Shown here: piece after piece, positions 44,226 through 53,190 of the stretch | Position numbering within the stretch: the stretch's first letter is position 1 | Layout: each line of letters begins with the position of its first letter | Made by a program: the position numbers and the translations under genes | Assembly: GCA_013215945.1 (NCBI GenBank) | Contig: JABSOM010000004.1 | Location: 1 to 64,000, forward strand | DNA from: Campylobacteraceae bacterium | Lineage (GTDB): Bacteria > Campylobacterota > Campylobacteria > Campylobacterales > Arcobacteraceae | DNA length: 64,000 bases | Reading direction: 5' to 3' | Notes under the pieces: generated by a model | Told to the model about the DNA's origin: nothing | The model's database searches: none | Seen by the model: the letters and a program-made list of their open reading frames with translations, nothing else

Positions 44226-45485
44226 TTAAACCATAATACCTGGTTTTAATTTTTTCAATTGATCTTCTCTGTGTTCCAATACATCTTTTAAATCTACAAT
44301 CTTTTTTTTAGACAGTTCTTCATTTTTTTCTAATTTAGAAATAAGAGTTAAACTGTCTTCTAGTTTTCTTTCTAGTTTATGAATATCAAGAAGTAAGAGT
44401 CTTTTTTCATCTTTAACTCTTTTAACATCATTAAGACTATCTTCTATCTCTTTGTTTTTATGTATCAATCTTTTGTCTAACCTGGAATCAATACTTAATA
44501 ATTCATTCTCATAAAACTTAATTTGACTGCTTTCATCAAGGTGCTTTTGGTTCTCAATTTCGATACTCTTCTTAAGTTTACGTATAAGGAATTCGTATCT
44601 TTCTTTTTCTATTATTAAATTCTGAACTTCGTTTTTTGATTCCTTAATTTCTTTGCTACTGTTTTTAACATTTTCAATGATTTTTTTATGGAATTCTCTT
44701 TTTTCATTGACCTCTTTAGTAGATACAAAACCTATATTGATATACTCAATATTATTTTCATTATATACTTTAAAAACAGTACTATTTATATAAAAAAAGT
44801 CATTTTCTTTATTTTGGTATTTAATATTTTTATTCCAGATTTCATCTTTTTTAATATCTGTCCACATAGAATCAATAAAACCTTTAGCCATATCTTTATG
44901 AATAATATTTTCAAAACTTTCACCTAAAACTTCATTTTTTTCACATTGAAAATGCTCTAAAAAATGCTGATTTGCAAAAGTAATTTTTCCGTTACCATCC
45001 ATTTTTAAAATAGCGGCTACATTATTAATGATATTTAAATACTGTTGTAACTCTTTGTTTTTACTCTCAATTAATTCTTCTAAATAATTTTTTTCACACA
45101 CTTTTTGAATTTTATTTATTACATCTTGTAAATGTATAGGTTTTATCACATAATGATCTGCATGTAACTCAATTGCTTTTAAAAGAAACTCTGTTTCAGT
45201 TCTAGCCGTGGTATAAATAATAGCTATATTATTATCAATTTTTCTTATTTCTTCCAGCATTTCTAGGCCGTTTAATTTAGGCATATTTACATCAGATAAA
45301 ATTAAATCAATTTTTATACCCTCTTTTTTTGCTTTAATATATTTTTCAAGCCCATCGAAACCATTGTTAGCAAGAATGACATTTTTAAATAATCTATTTA
45401 GTGTTCTTGCCAACTGATTTCTGGCCATTTCATCATCTTCTACGTACAAAATACTAAGTTTTTTTAAAAAATCATTATTAAACAT
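44226..45485 (-). CDS. Response regulator with PAS domain and long coiled coil
   Basis: The protein has 419 residues. The receiver domain (about 8-125) is intact: EDDE, Asp in LILSDVNMP, Thr in YTTA and Lys in VIKPI. A PAS domain follows (about 145-265; VAAILKMDGNGKITFANQHFLEHF). The last 150 residues are a charged coiled coil rich in Lys, Glu and Leu. There is no DNA-binding, kinase or cyclase domain, so the output is probably by protein contact. The gene follows the membrane kinase by 36 nt on the same strand and is its likely partner. Confidence 0.9.
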   Translation of the reverse strand: MFNNDFLKKLSILYVEDDEMARNQLARTLNRLFKNVILANNGFDGLEKYIKAKKEGIKIDLILSDVNMPKLNGLEMLEEIRKIDNNIAIIYTTARTETEFLLKAIELHADHYVIKPIHLQDVINKIQKVCEKNYLEELIESKNKELQQYLNIINNVAAILKMDGNGKITFANQHFLEHFQCEKNEVLGESFENIIHKDMAKGFIDSMWTDIKKDEIWNKNIKYQNKENDFFYINSTVFKVYNENNIEYINIGFVSTKEVNEKREFHKKIIENVKNSSKEIKESKNEVQNLIIEKERYEFLIRKLKKSIEIENQKHLDESSQIKFYENELLSIDSRLDKRLIHKNKEIEDSLNDVKRVKDEKRLLLLDIHKLERKLEDSLTLISKLEKNEELSKKKIVDLKDVLEHREDQLKKLKPGIMV

Positions 45486-45521
45486 ATTTATTCCTTATCT
45501 TAAGTGTATATCTATAATCAT

Positions 45522-47411
45522 CTAGTGTTTTAATGCAATAACTTTATCTATAAAATCAGTTTTATTGATGGGTTTTTTCATAAAATCACTGGTTTTATTT
45601 TTGATATTATCAAAAATTTCATCCTCATAGATTATGAAAAGTTTATTCTTTAAATCTTTACTTATTATTTCACATTCTTCTTTATTTAAACTAGAAATAT
45701 CAATAACGACTAAAGAAATATTTTTATTATTCCAAAGCTCTTTTAATTCTTTTAAGTCATTGACTTGTATTACATTTGATTCTTTTTTAAGTTCAATTAT
45801 CAAACTTAAAAATTCTATAGGTGCGTTATTTAAAACTAAAATATCCTCATATTTTGTTTTTAGTATTTTTTTGCTTTTATTTTCTTGTAATTTTTTAATA
45901 CGTGGAAGAGCTGTTAGTTCATCTAGTTTTTTAGGAATAGTAATAACAAAAACACTTCCCACATTCATTTTACTATTAACATGAATATCTCCTTCTAATA
46001 ACAGCGCAATTTCTTTACAAATAGCAAGTCCTAAGCCCGTACCTCCATATTTTCTGGTTGTACTGCCATCCACTTGTTTAAATCTATCAAAAATATGTTT
46101 TAGTTTGTTTTCTTCAATACCAATACCCTCATCTTTAACAAATATTTTTATATTATCTTTCTCATCTTTTACGAGTAAACTGATACTTCCTTCTTTTACA
46201 AACTTCAAAGAATTGCTTAATAAGTTTTTTACCATTTGTTTAATTCTTTGTTTATCAGAATAAATATAATCTATACTTTCATCCACTTCAAAAATAAAAG
46301 TAAGGCCTTTGTCTTCAATTTGAGGCAGAAACATATCTTTAAGTTCACGCATTGTTTCATATACGTTTAAATCTTCGTAATTCAAAATCACTTCTTTTGC
46401 TTCCAGTTTAGAAATATCTAAAACATCATTAATCAAATACAATAAATCATTGCCACAAGCATTAATAATCTCTAAATTTTTTACTTGTTTTTCATCTAAT
46501 GTATCTCTTTTATTTTTCATCATCACAGAAGAAATAACATTAATAGAATTTAAAGGCGTTTTTAATTCATGACTCATATTTGCTAAAAAAACATCTTTAT
46601 GTTTATTCACTTCTATTAACTCATTTTTTTGTTTTTCTTGTACTATTGTTAATTCTTTTAAATCTAAATAAGACTCATTAATTCTTTTTGACATTAGATT
46701 AAAATTTTCTACAAGCGTATTTAATTCATGTTTTTTTTCTGTACTTAAACTTATTTCAATCTCTTTGTATTCTTTAATCCGAAGTTCTTTACTGGCTTCT
46801 GATAACTGCCTTAAAGGGATGGTTAAAATCTTATTTGCAAAATATAAAAATAAAATCCATAAAACAAAAGAGGTACTTAAAGCATTAATGAGAATCAGAT
46901 AAATACTTTCTTTTGCAAGTTCAAAAATAACATTCTTTTTCGTATAAAACGTTACTTTTGCTAACACTTCATCAGGAGAGTTTTCATAATTGATTAAATC
47001 AAATTCATGAAAAAGCAAATCATCTAAAAAAACAATTTCTTTTTTTCCCTCAAAAATGAAATTTGTATACTCTTTTTGTTTTTTTAAAACCGTTCCTTTT
47101 AAACTCAATACTTCATTAAGTGGAGTAAGCACAGAAATACCAGTAATTGTTTTTGCCGAAATAATTGCATCAACATCTGATTTAATTTTAACTTCATCAA
47201 AATGCCAAATACTTGTTGCTAATACCTTATAAAAAGACTTCTCTGTATTAATTAAATCCTTTAATACAATATTTTTAGCAAAAGAATATTGTGTGTATAT
47301 TTGATAAGAGGTAAAACACAAAACGAGTAAAATATATCCAAAAAATATCTTTTTAAATAATATAAACCCTATTGTATTTTTTAAATCTTTGAAAAAGTCT
47401 TTTATAAACAT
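45522..47411 (-). CDS. Membrane sensor histidine kinase with C-terminal pseudo-receiver
   Basis: The protein has 629 residues. Two membrane segments (about 17-37 and 170-195) flank a periplasmic sensor of about 130 residues. A HAMP-like linker, H-box NMSHELKTPLNSINVI near 285, and a full ATPase domain (LKFVKEGS, KDEGIGIEE, GGTGLGLAICKEI) follow. The last 110 residues have the receiver secondary-structure pattern but lack the acidic pair (LVLNNAP), so phosphorylation there is unlikely even though IDISS and KKPIN remain. It starts 8 nt after the periplasmic binding-protein gene, which suggests that protein supplies its signal. Confidence 0.92.
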   Translation of the reverse strand: MFIKDFFKDLKNTIGFILFKKIFFGYILLVLCFTSYQIYTQYSFAKNIVLKDLINTEKSFYKVLATSIWHFDEVKIKSDVDAIISAKTITGISVLTPLNEVLSLKGTVLKKQKEYTNFIFEGKKEIVFLDDLLFHEFDLINYENSPDEVLAKVTFYTKKNVIFELAKESIYLILINALSTSFVLWILFLYFANKILTIPLRQLSEASKELRIKEYKEIEISLSTEKKHELNTLVENFNLMSKRINESYLDLKELTIVQEKQKNELIEVNKHKDVFLANMSHELKTPLNSINVISSVMMKNKRDTLDEKQVKNLEIINACGNDLLYLINDVLDISKLEAKEVILNYEDLNVYETMRELKDMFLPQIEDKGLTFIFEVDESIDYIYSDKQRIKQMVKNLLSNSLKFVKEGSISLLVKDEKDNIKIFVKDEGIGIEENKLKHIFDRFKQVDGSTTRKYGGTGLGLAICKEIALLLEGDIHVNSKMNVGSVFVITIPKKLDELTALPRIKKLQENKSKKILKTKYEDILVLNNAPIEFLSLIIELKKESNVIQVNDLKELKELWNNKNISLVVIDISSLNKEECEIISKDLKNKLFIIYEDEIFDNIKNKTSDFMKKPINKTDFIDKVIALKH

Positions 47412-47419
47412 AAAGTTTC

Positions 47420-48151
47420 CTATTTAAATATTTCACTTAGATCTAAACTGTTGAAATAGGCAATTAATTCTTTATTTTGAGGTACTGTCATAATATTTCT
47501 CATATAATCTTGATGAGATACATCTGATGCATATAATTTCTTAAATTCTGTGTTTGTTTTTTGATAATATTCAAATGTTGATTTAGGTAAAAGTGTAGCA
47601 TCTACTCTTTTAGATAAGACTACTTTTAAGTTCTCAACTTCTGTATTTCCATTAATTCTTTTTATTTTTCCAGAATCAACTAAATCATCAATTCCAAGAT
47701 ATCTATGGCCTGCCATTCCTGCTAGTTTTTTCCCTATTAAGTCTTCTGGTTTTGTATAATAAAAATCTGCTTTACTTGAAGAGATAATAACATTTGAGTC
47801 TTGCAAGAGCGCTGTCCAAGAAAAGTTACTTAAAGAATCTTGACCAAAGCCCCACTTCTGATTAACCCATAGAACCATCCAGTTAGCGTCACATTTACGT
47901 ATTTTCAAGCAGTCTTTATTTATCCATGGTTTTAAAATATAATTTAATCTAGAACGAGGAATAACTTTTAATTCAAAAAGGTATTTTCCTTTTGCTTGTG
48001 TATTTAAATACCTAACAACATCATAGGATAAACCACTGTTTTGACTATTAATAAAAGGCGAATGATTGTGGTAAGTATAAATTATAAACTTTTCTTGTGC
48101 AAACAAAGAGAGTGAAAATACAAATAAAACAAGTAAAATAGCTTTTTTCAT
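47420..48151 (-). CDS. Periplasmic solute-binding protein (SBP family 3-like)
   Basis: The protein has 243 residues with a signal peptide (about 1-18, ending SLFA-QE). The mature protein begins FIIYTYHNHSPFI and has the two-lobed SBP_bac_3 layout, with GLSYDVVRYLN, KKLAGMAGHRYLG and VENLKVVLSKRVDATLLP. No ABC transporter is adjacent; the next gene is a membrane kinase 8 nt away, so it probably serves as a ligand receptor. The frame is open 13 codons further upstream, but the ATG at 48151 has AAAGGAT and makes the signal peptide. The ligand is unknown. Confidence 0.87.
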   Translation of the reverse strand: MKKAILLVLFVFSLSLFAQEKFIIYTYHNHSPFINSQNSGLSYDVVRYLNTQAKGKYLFELKVIPRSRLNYILKPWINKDCLKIRKCDANWMVLWVNQKWGFGQDSLSNFSWTALLQDSNVIISSSKADFYYTKPEDLIGKKLAGMAGHRYLGIDDLVDSGKIKRINGNTEVENLKVVLSKRVDATLLPKSTFEYYQKTNTEFKKLYASDVSHQDYMRNIMTVPQNKELIAYFNSLDLSEIFK

Positions 48152-48429
48152 AATAGATCCTTTAAATTTTAAATATATAAATAATAACATAATAATAATA
48201 ATTAAATATAAAAATCATTACTAATATGAAACTTTAAATCATTTAATTTAGCTATCAGCTATTATATCTTGATTCCAAAATTTTGTTTTACTTTTTTATT
48301 TATATATACACTTTTCGCTTAGATATATTTTCTATTAAAATAATCTTATTTTTTATTTATACTCAATAAGTTCAGCGCATCATTATATTTCTTGTAATAA
48401 AATTTATAAGCAATAAATAGGGGTAAACT

Positions 48430-49449
48430 ATGAAACTCTTTTTTTTATTATTAAAAATCACACTAATGGGTATTTTCTTAAGTAAGAATCTTTTTGCACA
48501 TGATGATATAAAAAAACTATTAATTATTGACTCCTTAAAAGGAGAACCCTACAATACAGTAAGGAAATCTATGATTAATACCCTTGAAAATTTGGGTTAT
48601 GTTAAAAATAAAAACCTAATTATAAAATACTACTCCTTAGGAAATTTTACAGATATAGCCAAGAATATTTGGTTGCACAGAGAAAAAAACAACAAGTACA
48701 ATGTTATCTTTTTAAATGGAACCATTGCTACAAAAGCATTTAAAGAACTTGCTTTAAATGATAAAAATAAGTTTGTTTTTGCTAATGTCACGGATCCCGT
48801 TGGCTTAGGAGTAATTGAGAACTTTAACACAGCACCTAAGTACAATTTTACAGGTGTTTCTTATCCTGTTCGAATAGAAGAGCGCTTGCGTTTTATTAAA
48901 GCGATTTTCCCAAATATAAAAAGAATTGCATTAATTTATGGAAATCTTCCTCAATCCCATAGTTACAAGTCTTGGATTCAAAAAGCTCTTTTATTGGATG
49001 AATTTAAAGATATTGAAGTGATTTTTAGAGAAGTACCTTTTGTTGGAAGTGAAGGTGGACATAAACGTATGGCAATAATTGCAAAAAAATATGTTTTGGA
49101 ATTAAACAATAAAGTTGATTTATTTATTAGTCCTAATGATACTATGGGAGTACAAAAACCTTTTGCAAAAATGGTCTATGAAAATAGTACTAAACCCTTA
49201 CTTGGATTAGGAAGAAAAGACGTAATGGAAGATTGGGGAGCTAGTATGTCAATATACCCATCTTTATCTCAAGCAGGACAAACAGCAGGAGAAATGATTG
49301 ACAAATTATTTAATGGTTCAAAAATAAAAGATATTATTCCTACATGGCCAAACACGGGGCTGGCCTTTGATTTACAAAAAACAAAAGCTTTTGGAATTAA
49401 TATTCCAGCAAAACTTATAAAAGAAGCCGGACAAAATATTAAAGAGTAG
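48430..49449 (+). CDS. ABC-type substrate-binding protein (ABC_sub_bind family)
   Basis: The 339-residue protein has a signal peptide (about 1-23, ending LFA-HD) and the two-domain periplasmic fold: LLIIDSLKGEPYNTVRKSM, VIFLNGTIATKAF, FANVTDPVGLGVIE, RIALIYGN and SPNDTMG. This family binds amino acids or related small molecules. No permease or ATPase genes are nearby. It is divergent from the SBP-kinase set across a 278-bp A/T-rich gap and could be another receptor for it. AGGGGTAAA precedes the ATG. Confidence 0.9.
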   Translation: MKLFFLLLKITLMGIFLSKNLFAHDDIKKLLIIDSLKGEPYNTVRKSMINTLENLGYVKNKNLIIKYYSLGNFTDIAKNIWLHREKNNKYNVIFLNGTIATKAFKELALNDKNKFVFANVTDPVGLGVIENFNTAPKYNFTGVSYPVRIEERLRFIKAIFPNIKRIALIYGNLPQSHSYKSWIQKALLLDEFKDIEVIFREVPFVGSEGGHKRMAIIAKKYVLELNNKVDLFISPNDTMGVQKPFAKMVYENSTKPLLGLGRKDVMEDWGASMSIYPSLSQAGQTAGEMIDKLFNGSKIKDIIPTWPNTGLAFDLQKTKAFGINIPAKLIKEAGQNIKE

Positions 49450-49599
49450 TTCAAAATCAAGCAGGACAAAACATTTGAAAATACAAATCACTTATCATCC
49501 TTATAATATATTTTAGGCTTTTATTAACTTAGCTATTTACTCTTTATTTTTTTAAATAGATTCGTTATAATAATTCAAATTCTGCTACTAAGGTTTCTT

Positions 49600-50445
49600 A
49601 TGAAATTATCATTTAAATTTTTTCTTATTGTTTCTATTTTATGTTTATCTTCTGTGTTAAATGCAGAACAAAAAAATGCGCAGGGCTTAAAAGAAATATT
49701 GGAAAGACCCCTAATGGAACGATATGTTTTAGATGAACTAAAAGACTTACGTATTGAAAATATGAAACTACGCATACAAGTTGAAAAAAGATTAACAAAG
49801 AATGAAGTAGGTCAAACCGATCGAGCCGCTCGGTACATGACAGATACCATTGGAAATATTTTTTATTTAATTGCAGCAGCTACTTCTGTACTAATATTCG
49901 CAGGATGGAATTCTTTTCGAGATATTAGAATTAAAACAGAAAGTATTGTAGAAGAACGTCTCAATATAATTACAAAAAAGTACAATGAAAAAATGGAAAA
50001 ACTTCAAGAAGAAATGACCTTACAATCAGAAAAAATCCTTGACAATCAAAACAAAATTTACAATACCCAATACATTCACTCCTTATGGATGCGTTCAAAC
50101 CTAGAAACCAATCCTCAATCAAAAATTGATATTTATGATGAGATTATAAATATTAATCCAGATGATGCTGAAGTTTATGCTTATAAAGCAGATGCTGTTT
50201 TAGATATGGATGAATATGAATGGGCATTAAATCTTAGCAATAAAGCCATAGAAATTGATCCAGAATATGGATATGCTTATTGGCAACGTTCGTGTGCGAA
50301 TGCTGTATTGCATAATAACAATGAAGCCATAGCTGATTTATTAATAGCTATTAAACAAGCTCCTAATTTAAAAGATGAAATAGAAGGCGAAGAACTCTTT
50401 GAGAATCTAAAAGAGATTGAAGAATTCAAAGACTTATTGAGCTAA
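49600..50445 (+). CDS. Membrane-anchored TPR protein
   Basis: The protein has 281 residues. The signal peptide (about 1-22) is followed by a helical segment, one membrane helix (about 86-105; IFYLIAAATSVLIFAGW), a coiled coil (about 110-165), and TPR units at about 185-255 with typical A-Y-x-x-x-A and AIEIDPEYGYAYW repeats. The layout places coiled coil and TPRs on the cytosolic side if the signal peptide is cleaved. It may act as a scaffold; its place beside the sensor genes is suggestive only. It ends within a small hairpin. Confidence 0.8.
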   Translation: MKLSFKFFLIVSILCLSSVLNAEQKNAQGLKEILERPLMERYVLDELKDLRIENMKLRIQVEKRLTKNEVGQTDRAARYMTDTIGNIFYLIAAATSVLIFAGWNSFRDIRIKTESIVEERLNIITKKYNEKMEKLQEEMTLQSEKILDNQNKIYNTQYIHSLWMRSNLETNPQSKIDIYDEIININPDDAEVYAYKADAVLDMDEYEWALNLSNKAIEIDPEYGYAYWQRSCANAVLHNNNEAIADLLIAIKQAPNLKDEIEGEELFENLKEIEEFKDLLS

Positions 50446-50458
50446 AAAAATTTAGCTC
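50439..50458. terminator. Small bidirectional hairpin after the TPR gene
   Basis: GAGCTAAA (50439-50446) and TTTAGCTC (50451-50458) form an 8-bp perfect inverted repeat with loop AAAA. It contains the stop codon of the TPR gene and sits 12 bp before the convergent tag gene. The stem is short, so termination is uncertain. Confidence 0.45.
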
Positions 50459-50469
50459 CAAAGCTGTAA

Positions 50470-51030
50470 TTAATTTACTTGTTTATACCTGAAACAAGAG
50501 ATTACGTGATCATTCACCATTCCAATGGCTTGCATATATGCATAACAAGTTGTTGGACCTACAAATTTAAAGCCTCTTTTTTTTAAATCCTTGCTCATCT
50601 TAATAGATTCATCACTAGAAGATGGAACTTCTGATTCAGTTTTCCATTTATTTATAAGTGTTTTCCCTTCTAAAAATGACCAAATATATGTATCAAAACT
50701 ACCATATTCTTTTTGAATAGTTAAGAATACTTTAGCATTTGTAATTGTTGCATTAATTTTTAGTTTATTTCTAACAATACTCGTATCATTGATTAGTTCT
50801 TCAATTTTCAACGAAGTGTACTTTGATATTTTTTTTGTATCAAAATTATCAAAAGCTTTTATATAACCCTCTCTTTTTTTTAAAATTGTTGCCCAACTAA
50901 GACCAGATTGCGCACTTTCTAAAATTAGCATTTCGAAAAGTAATCTATCATCATGAATAGCTACACCCCATTCTTCATCATGATATTTCATTTCCAAGGG
51001 ATTTTTACAAGCCCAAGCACATCTATACAT
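50470..51030 (-). CDS. tag: DNA-3-methyladenine glycosylase I
   Basis: The enzyme removes 3-methyladenine from alkylated DNA in base-excision repair. It has 186 residues, the usual length. The zinc-snap residues of the family are all in place: Cys4, His17, His175 and Cys179. The N-terminus CAWACKNPLEMKYHDEEWG and the segment SGLSWATILKKREGYIKAF match Tag closely. AGGAGATTCA gives a strong ribosome site. It is upstream of no obvious partner and is transcribed on its own or with the DUF4197 gene 17 nt upstream. Confidence 0.96.
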   Translation of the reverse strand: MYRCAWACKNPLEMKYHDEEWGVAIHDDRLLFEMLILESAQSGLSWATILKKREGYIKAFDNFDTKKISKYTSLKIEELINDTSIVRNKLKINATITNAKVFLTIQKEYGSFDTYIWSFLEGKTLINKWKTESEVPSSSDESIKMSKDLKKRGFKFVGPTTCYAYMQAIGMVNDHVISCFRYKQVN

Positions 51031-51047
51031 TGAATCTCCTAAGTATT

Positions 51048-51848
51048 TTAATTTTTTGTAAAAACATCTTTTAAAATTTGGGTAGTTCTCTCAATTGGGT
51101 TTTCTCTTATTCGTTTTTCTTCTTTTTCAATCATTAAAAAAAGACCATCTAAGGCTTTATTTACTATATATTCATCAAAAGACTCATCACTAGAACCAGG
51201 TATATAAGAATCCACTCCAAGAGTTTTAGCATAAGAAGTAAGTGAGCTTGAATCCACATAGGATTTTATATTTTCTTTGTAAAAAGAATTAAAAGAAGAA
51301 TAATATGAAGCCACATTATTAGCAGCCATTGTTTCTTTAATAATAGGAGTGATTAATGTTTTTAATGATTCTAGGGTATTTGTTTTAAAATAAGTCGTTG
51401 CAGAATTATCTGCACCCTTTAGAATATTAGAAGCGTCTGTTATCGACATATTAGAAATACTATCGGCAAATATTTTAGCAGTTTTGGGAGCTGCTTGTGT
51501 AGCTGCATTGTTCATGGCTTTTTCTAAATCGTTAATATAAGACTCACCACCTATTTTACTAATCAAAACTTTTGCTTTTTCTAAATTTGACGGAAGTGGT
51601 ATTTTTACTTCAGCGTTATTTAAATAGCCATTATTAGCACCTAATATTGTAACAGCAGATGTCACTCCTTTGTTTAAAGCTTCTTTCAAGCCTTTAATAA
51701 TCGTTTCATTGCTCAATGAAGAAGATGAACCCGTTTGCATTTTTACTACTTCTTTTGCTTCTTTAACAATACTGTCTGTTAAATCAGAGAAAGAAAAAGA
51801 AAAAGCATAAGTGCTCAATAAAATCATTATAATTAGTGTTTTTTTCAT
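51048..51848 (-). CDS. DUF4197 family secreted protein
   Basis: The protein has 266 residues with a signal peptide (about 1-18, ending AFSFSF). The mature chain is nearly all helical and Ala/Ser/Lys-rich. It holds the DUF4197 features GLKEALNKGVTSAVTILG near residue 60, PLPSNLEKAKVLI and DGLFLMIEKEEKRIRENPIERTT at the C-terminus. Members are usually 220-270 residues and have no known function. The gene lies 17 nt upstream of tag on the same strand. Confidence 0.9.
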   Translation of the reverse strand: MKKTLIIMILLSTYAFSFSFSDLTDSIVKEAKEVVKMQTGSSSSLSNETIIKGLKEALNKGVTSAVTILGANNGYLNNAEVKIPLPSNLEKAKVLISKIGGESYINDLEKAMNNAATQAAPKTAKIFADSISNMSITDASNILKGADNSATTYFKTNTLESLKTLITPIIKETMAANNVASYYSSFNSFYKENIKSYVDSSSLTSYAKTLGVDSYIPGSSDESFDEYIVNKALDGLFLMIEKEEKRIRENPIERTTQILKDVFTKN

Positions 51849-51967
51849 TTTCGGATATTCCTTTTAATAATATATTTGTTTATTATATTGAAATTTTTGA
51901 TAAAAGAGATTAGCTCATCTACTTTAAGTAAAAGACAGGATTTATAATCTTCTTATAAAGAATCGGA

Positions 51968-52612
51968 CTATCTTTTAAATCTGTATATTAATAAAATACT
52001 TAATAATACAAATAAAACCAACCAAATAAATTCACTGTCAAAAGCCAACAAAAAGTCTATTATTTCTTGTAAAAAAAGTCCCCATAAACTAATGGCGATA
52101 AAAGTAGAAAAAGCTACAACAGTTATAATCGTATAGTGTTTTAGACCAATTAAAAAACCAATAATAGCCCCAACTATTGGCCCAGTCATCCAAAAAGGAA
52201 TAAAAACAAAAAGAAAAAGACCAAAACTTCCATATCTATCAAAACTTTTTTGATGTTTTTTCTTTTTTGTTTTTATAGTATTAAAAAAATTCTCCAAAAG
52301 TTCAATTTTTAAAATACCATTAAAACTTAATACAAATAAAGGATAAATAATACAAACTAATATTAATTCAATTAGTACATTAACAGAGATTGCAACTATA
52401 TGAGACAGTTCTACTGCATAAGCAAAAGATAAAGCAGGAACACGACCTACAAGTACATTAGTAAGCACTATTCCTGTAATTTTATTTGCAAAAGTAATAT
52501 CAATTCGATAAGAGATTATTATAAATAAAAGAAGGCAGAAGAAAAGGAAAAGGCCGAAAATAAAAATATTTCCAGCTTTTCCTTGAAAAAGTTTTTCTAA
52601 AAGTTCCTTCAT
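51968..52612 (-). CDS. Small multidrug export family (Sm_multidrug_ex-like) membrane protein
   Basis: The protein has 214 residues. Hydrophobic segments lie at about 16-36, 45-60, 65-100, 135-160, 165-190 and 195-211. The conserved segment FGLFLFVFIPFWMTGPIVGA is the family hallmark, here with W and M in place of the usual small residues before TG. A Lys-rich loop (KTKKKKHQKS) separates the halves. The export role of this family is weakly supported in general, so the call is structural. No regulator is adjacent. Confidence 0.7.
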   Translation of the reverse strand: MKELLEKLFQGKAGNIFIFGLFLFFCLLLFIIISYRIDITFANKITGIVLTNVLVGRVPALSFAYAVELSHIVAISVNVLIELILVCIIYPLFVLSFNGILKIELLENFFNTIKTKKKKHQKSFDRYGSFGLFLFVFIPFWMTGPIVGAIIGFLIGLKHYTIITVVAFSTFIAISLWGLFLQEIIDFLLAFDSEFIWLVLFVLLSILLIYRFKR

Positions 52613-53063
52613 AATAAACTCCGGAGGTTTTTATATATATTTTATCACATAGAAGATAAGAGAATTTTAATAAAATGGATTTACTGTGTAGGTATAATAT
52701 TGCAAATATTATGGATAGTTTTTAATTGTGATAGCTCCCATTTTTCTTTAATCTTACCATATGGCAATAAATTCACTTTAAAAAATATAGTTGGGATTTA
52801 TTTTTTGTTTTAGAGCTCATGAAAGCTATCGCATTCGTTCTTTACTTTTCTTTATTGAAAGAAACGTAACAAAAGAAGCAACTGCCACGTTGTTGAAAGC
52901 AAAGCTACCTTCGCTTATTGTTTTACTTAGTAAAGTAGAGATTCATCTCTTTTTTACATCATATAACAAATAAGGTTAATTACATTAACATCTAAATACA
53001 AAAAATAAAAGGGACAGGCAAGTTTAAATTTTTGAATAATAAATTTTATTTAATCGCTTAGAA
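52613..53063. other. Long intergenic region upstream of the multidrug-export-like gene
   Basis: There is no convincing gene here. An open frame of 60 codons at 52791-52973 (plus) lacks a ribosome site and has codon use unlike the neighbours. The stretch 52800-52930 is less A/T-rich than its surroundings and reads like a worn repeat or insertion scar, which could not be verified. The region should contain the minus-strand promoter of the membrane protein gene near 52620-52700. Confidence 0.35.
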
Positions 53064-53182
53064 ATTTTGAGATTGTGTGTTAAATCAAGGCGGAGCTTGA
53101 ATTGAAAAGCGGAGTGTACAATGAGTACGTGAGTATTTAAATTTGAGCTCCAACGCAGAGTTAGCGCAGAAGCTCAAAAATT
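53064..53182. repeat. Structured intergenic element directly downstream of secF
   Basis: A 119-bp element is more G/C-rich than the flanking DNA. Outer arms are ATTTTGAG (53064-53071) and CTCAAAAAT (53173-53181). Within it are TCAAG-GCGGAG-CTTGA (53085-53100), a GTAC-AATGA-GTAC centre (53116-53128), and a stem AATTTGAGCT (53140-53149) with AGCTCAAAAATT (53171-53182). It ends 8 bp after the secF stop. The layered pairing suggests a REP-like or RNA-structured element; it could end or protect the secF transcript. Confidence 0.6.
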
Positions 53183-53190
53183 ATAAGTGC

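Noticed and set aside
47420..49449. The two binding proteins as part of an ABC importer.
   Set aside because: No permease or ATPase gene lies within this window around them, and one is chained to a kinase gene.
52791..52973. A 60-codon open frame on the plus strand in the intergenic region upstream of the multidrug-export-like gene.
   Set aside because: It has no ribosome site and no recognisable domain, and its composition differs from neighbouring genes. It may be a scar of a repeat but not a gene.
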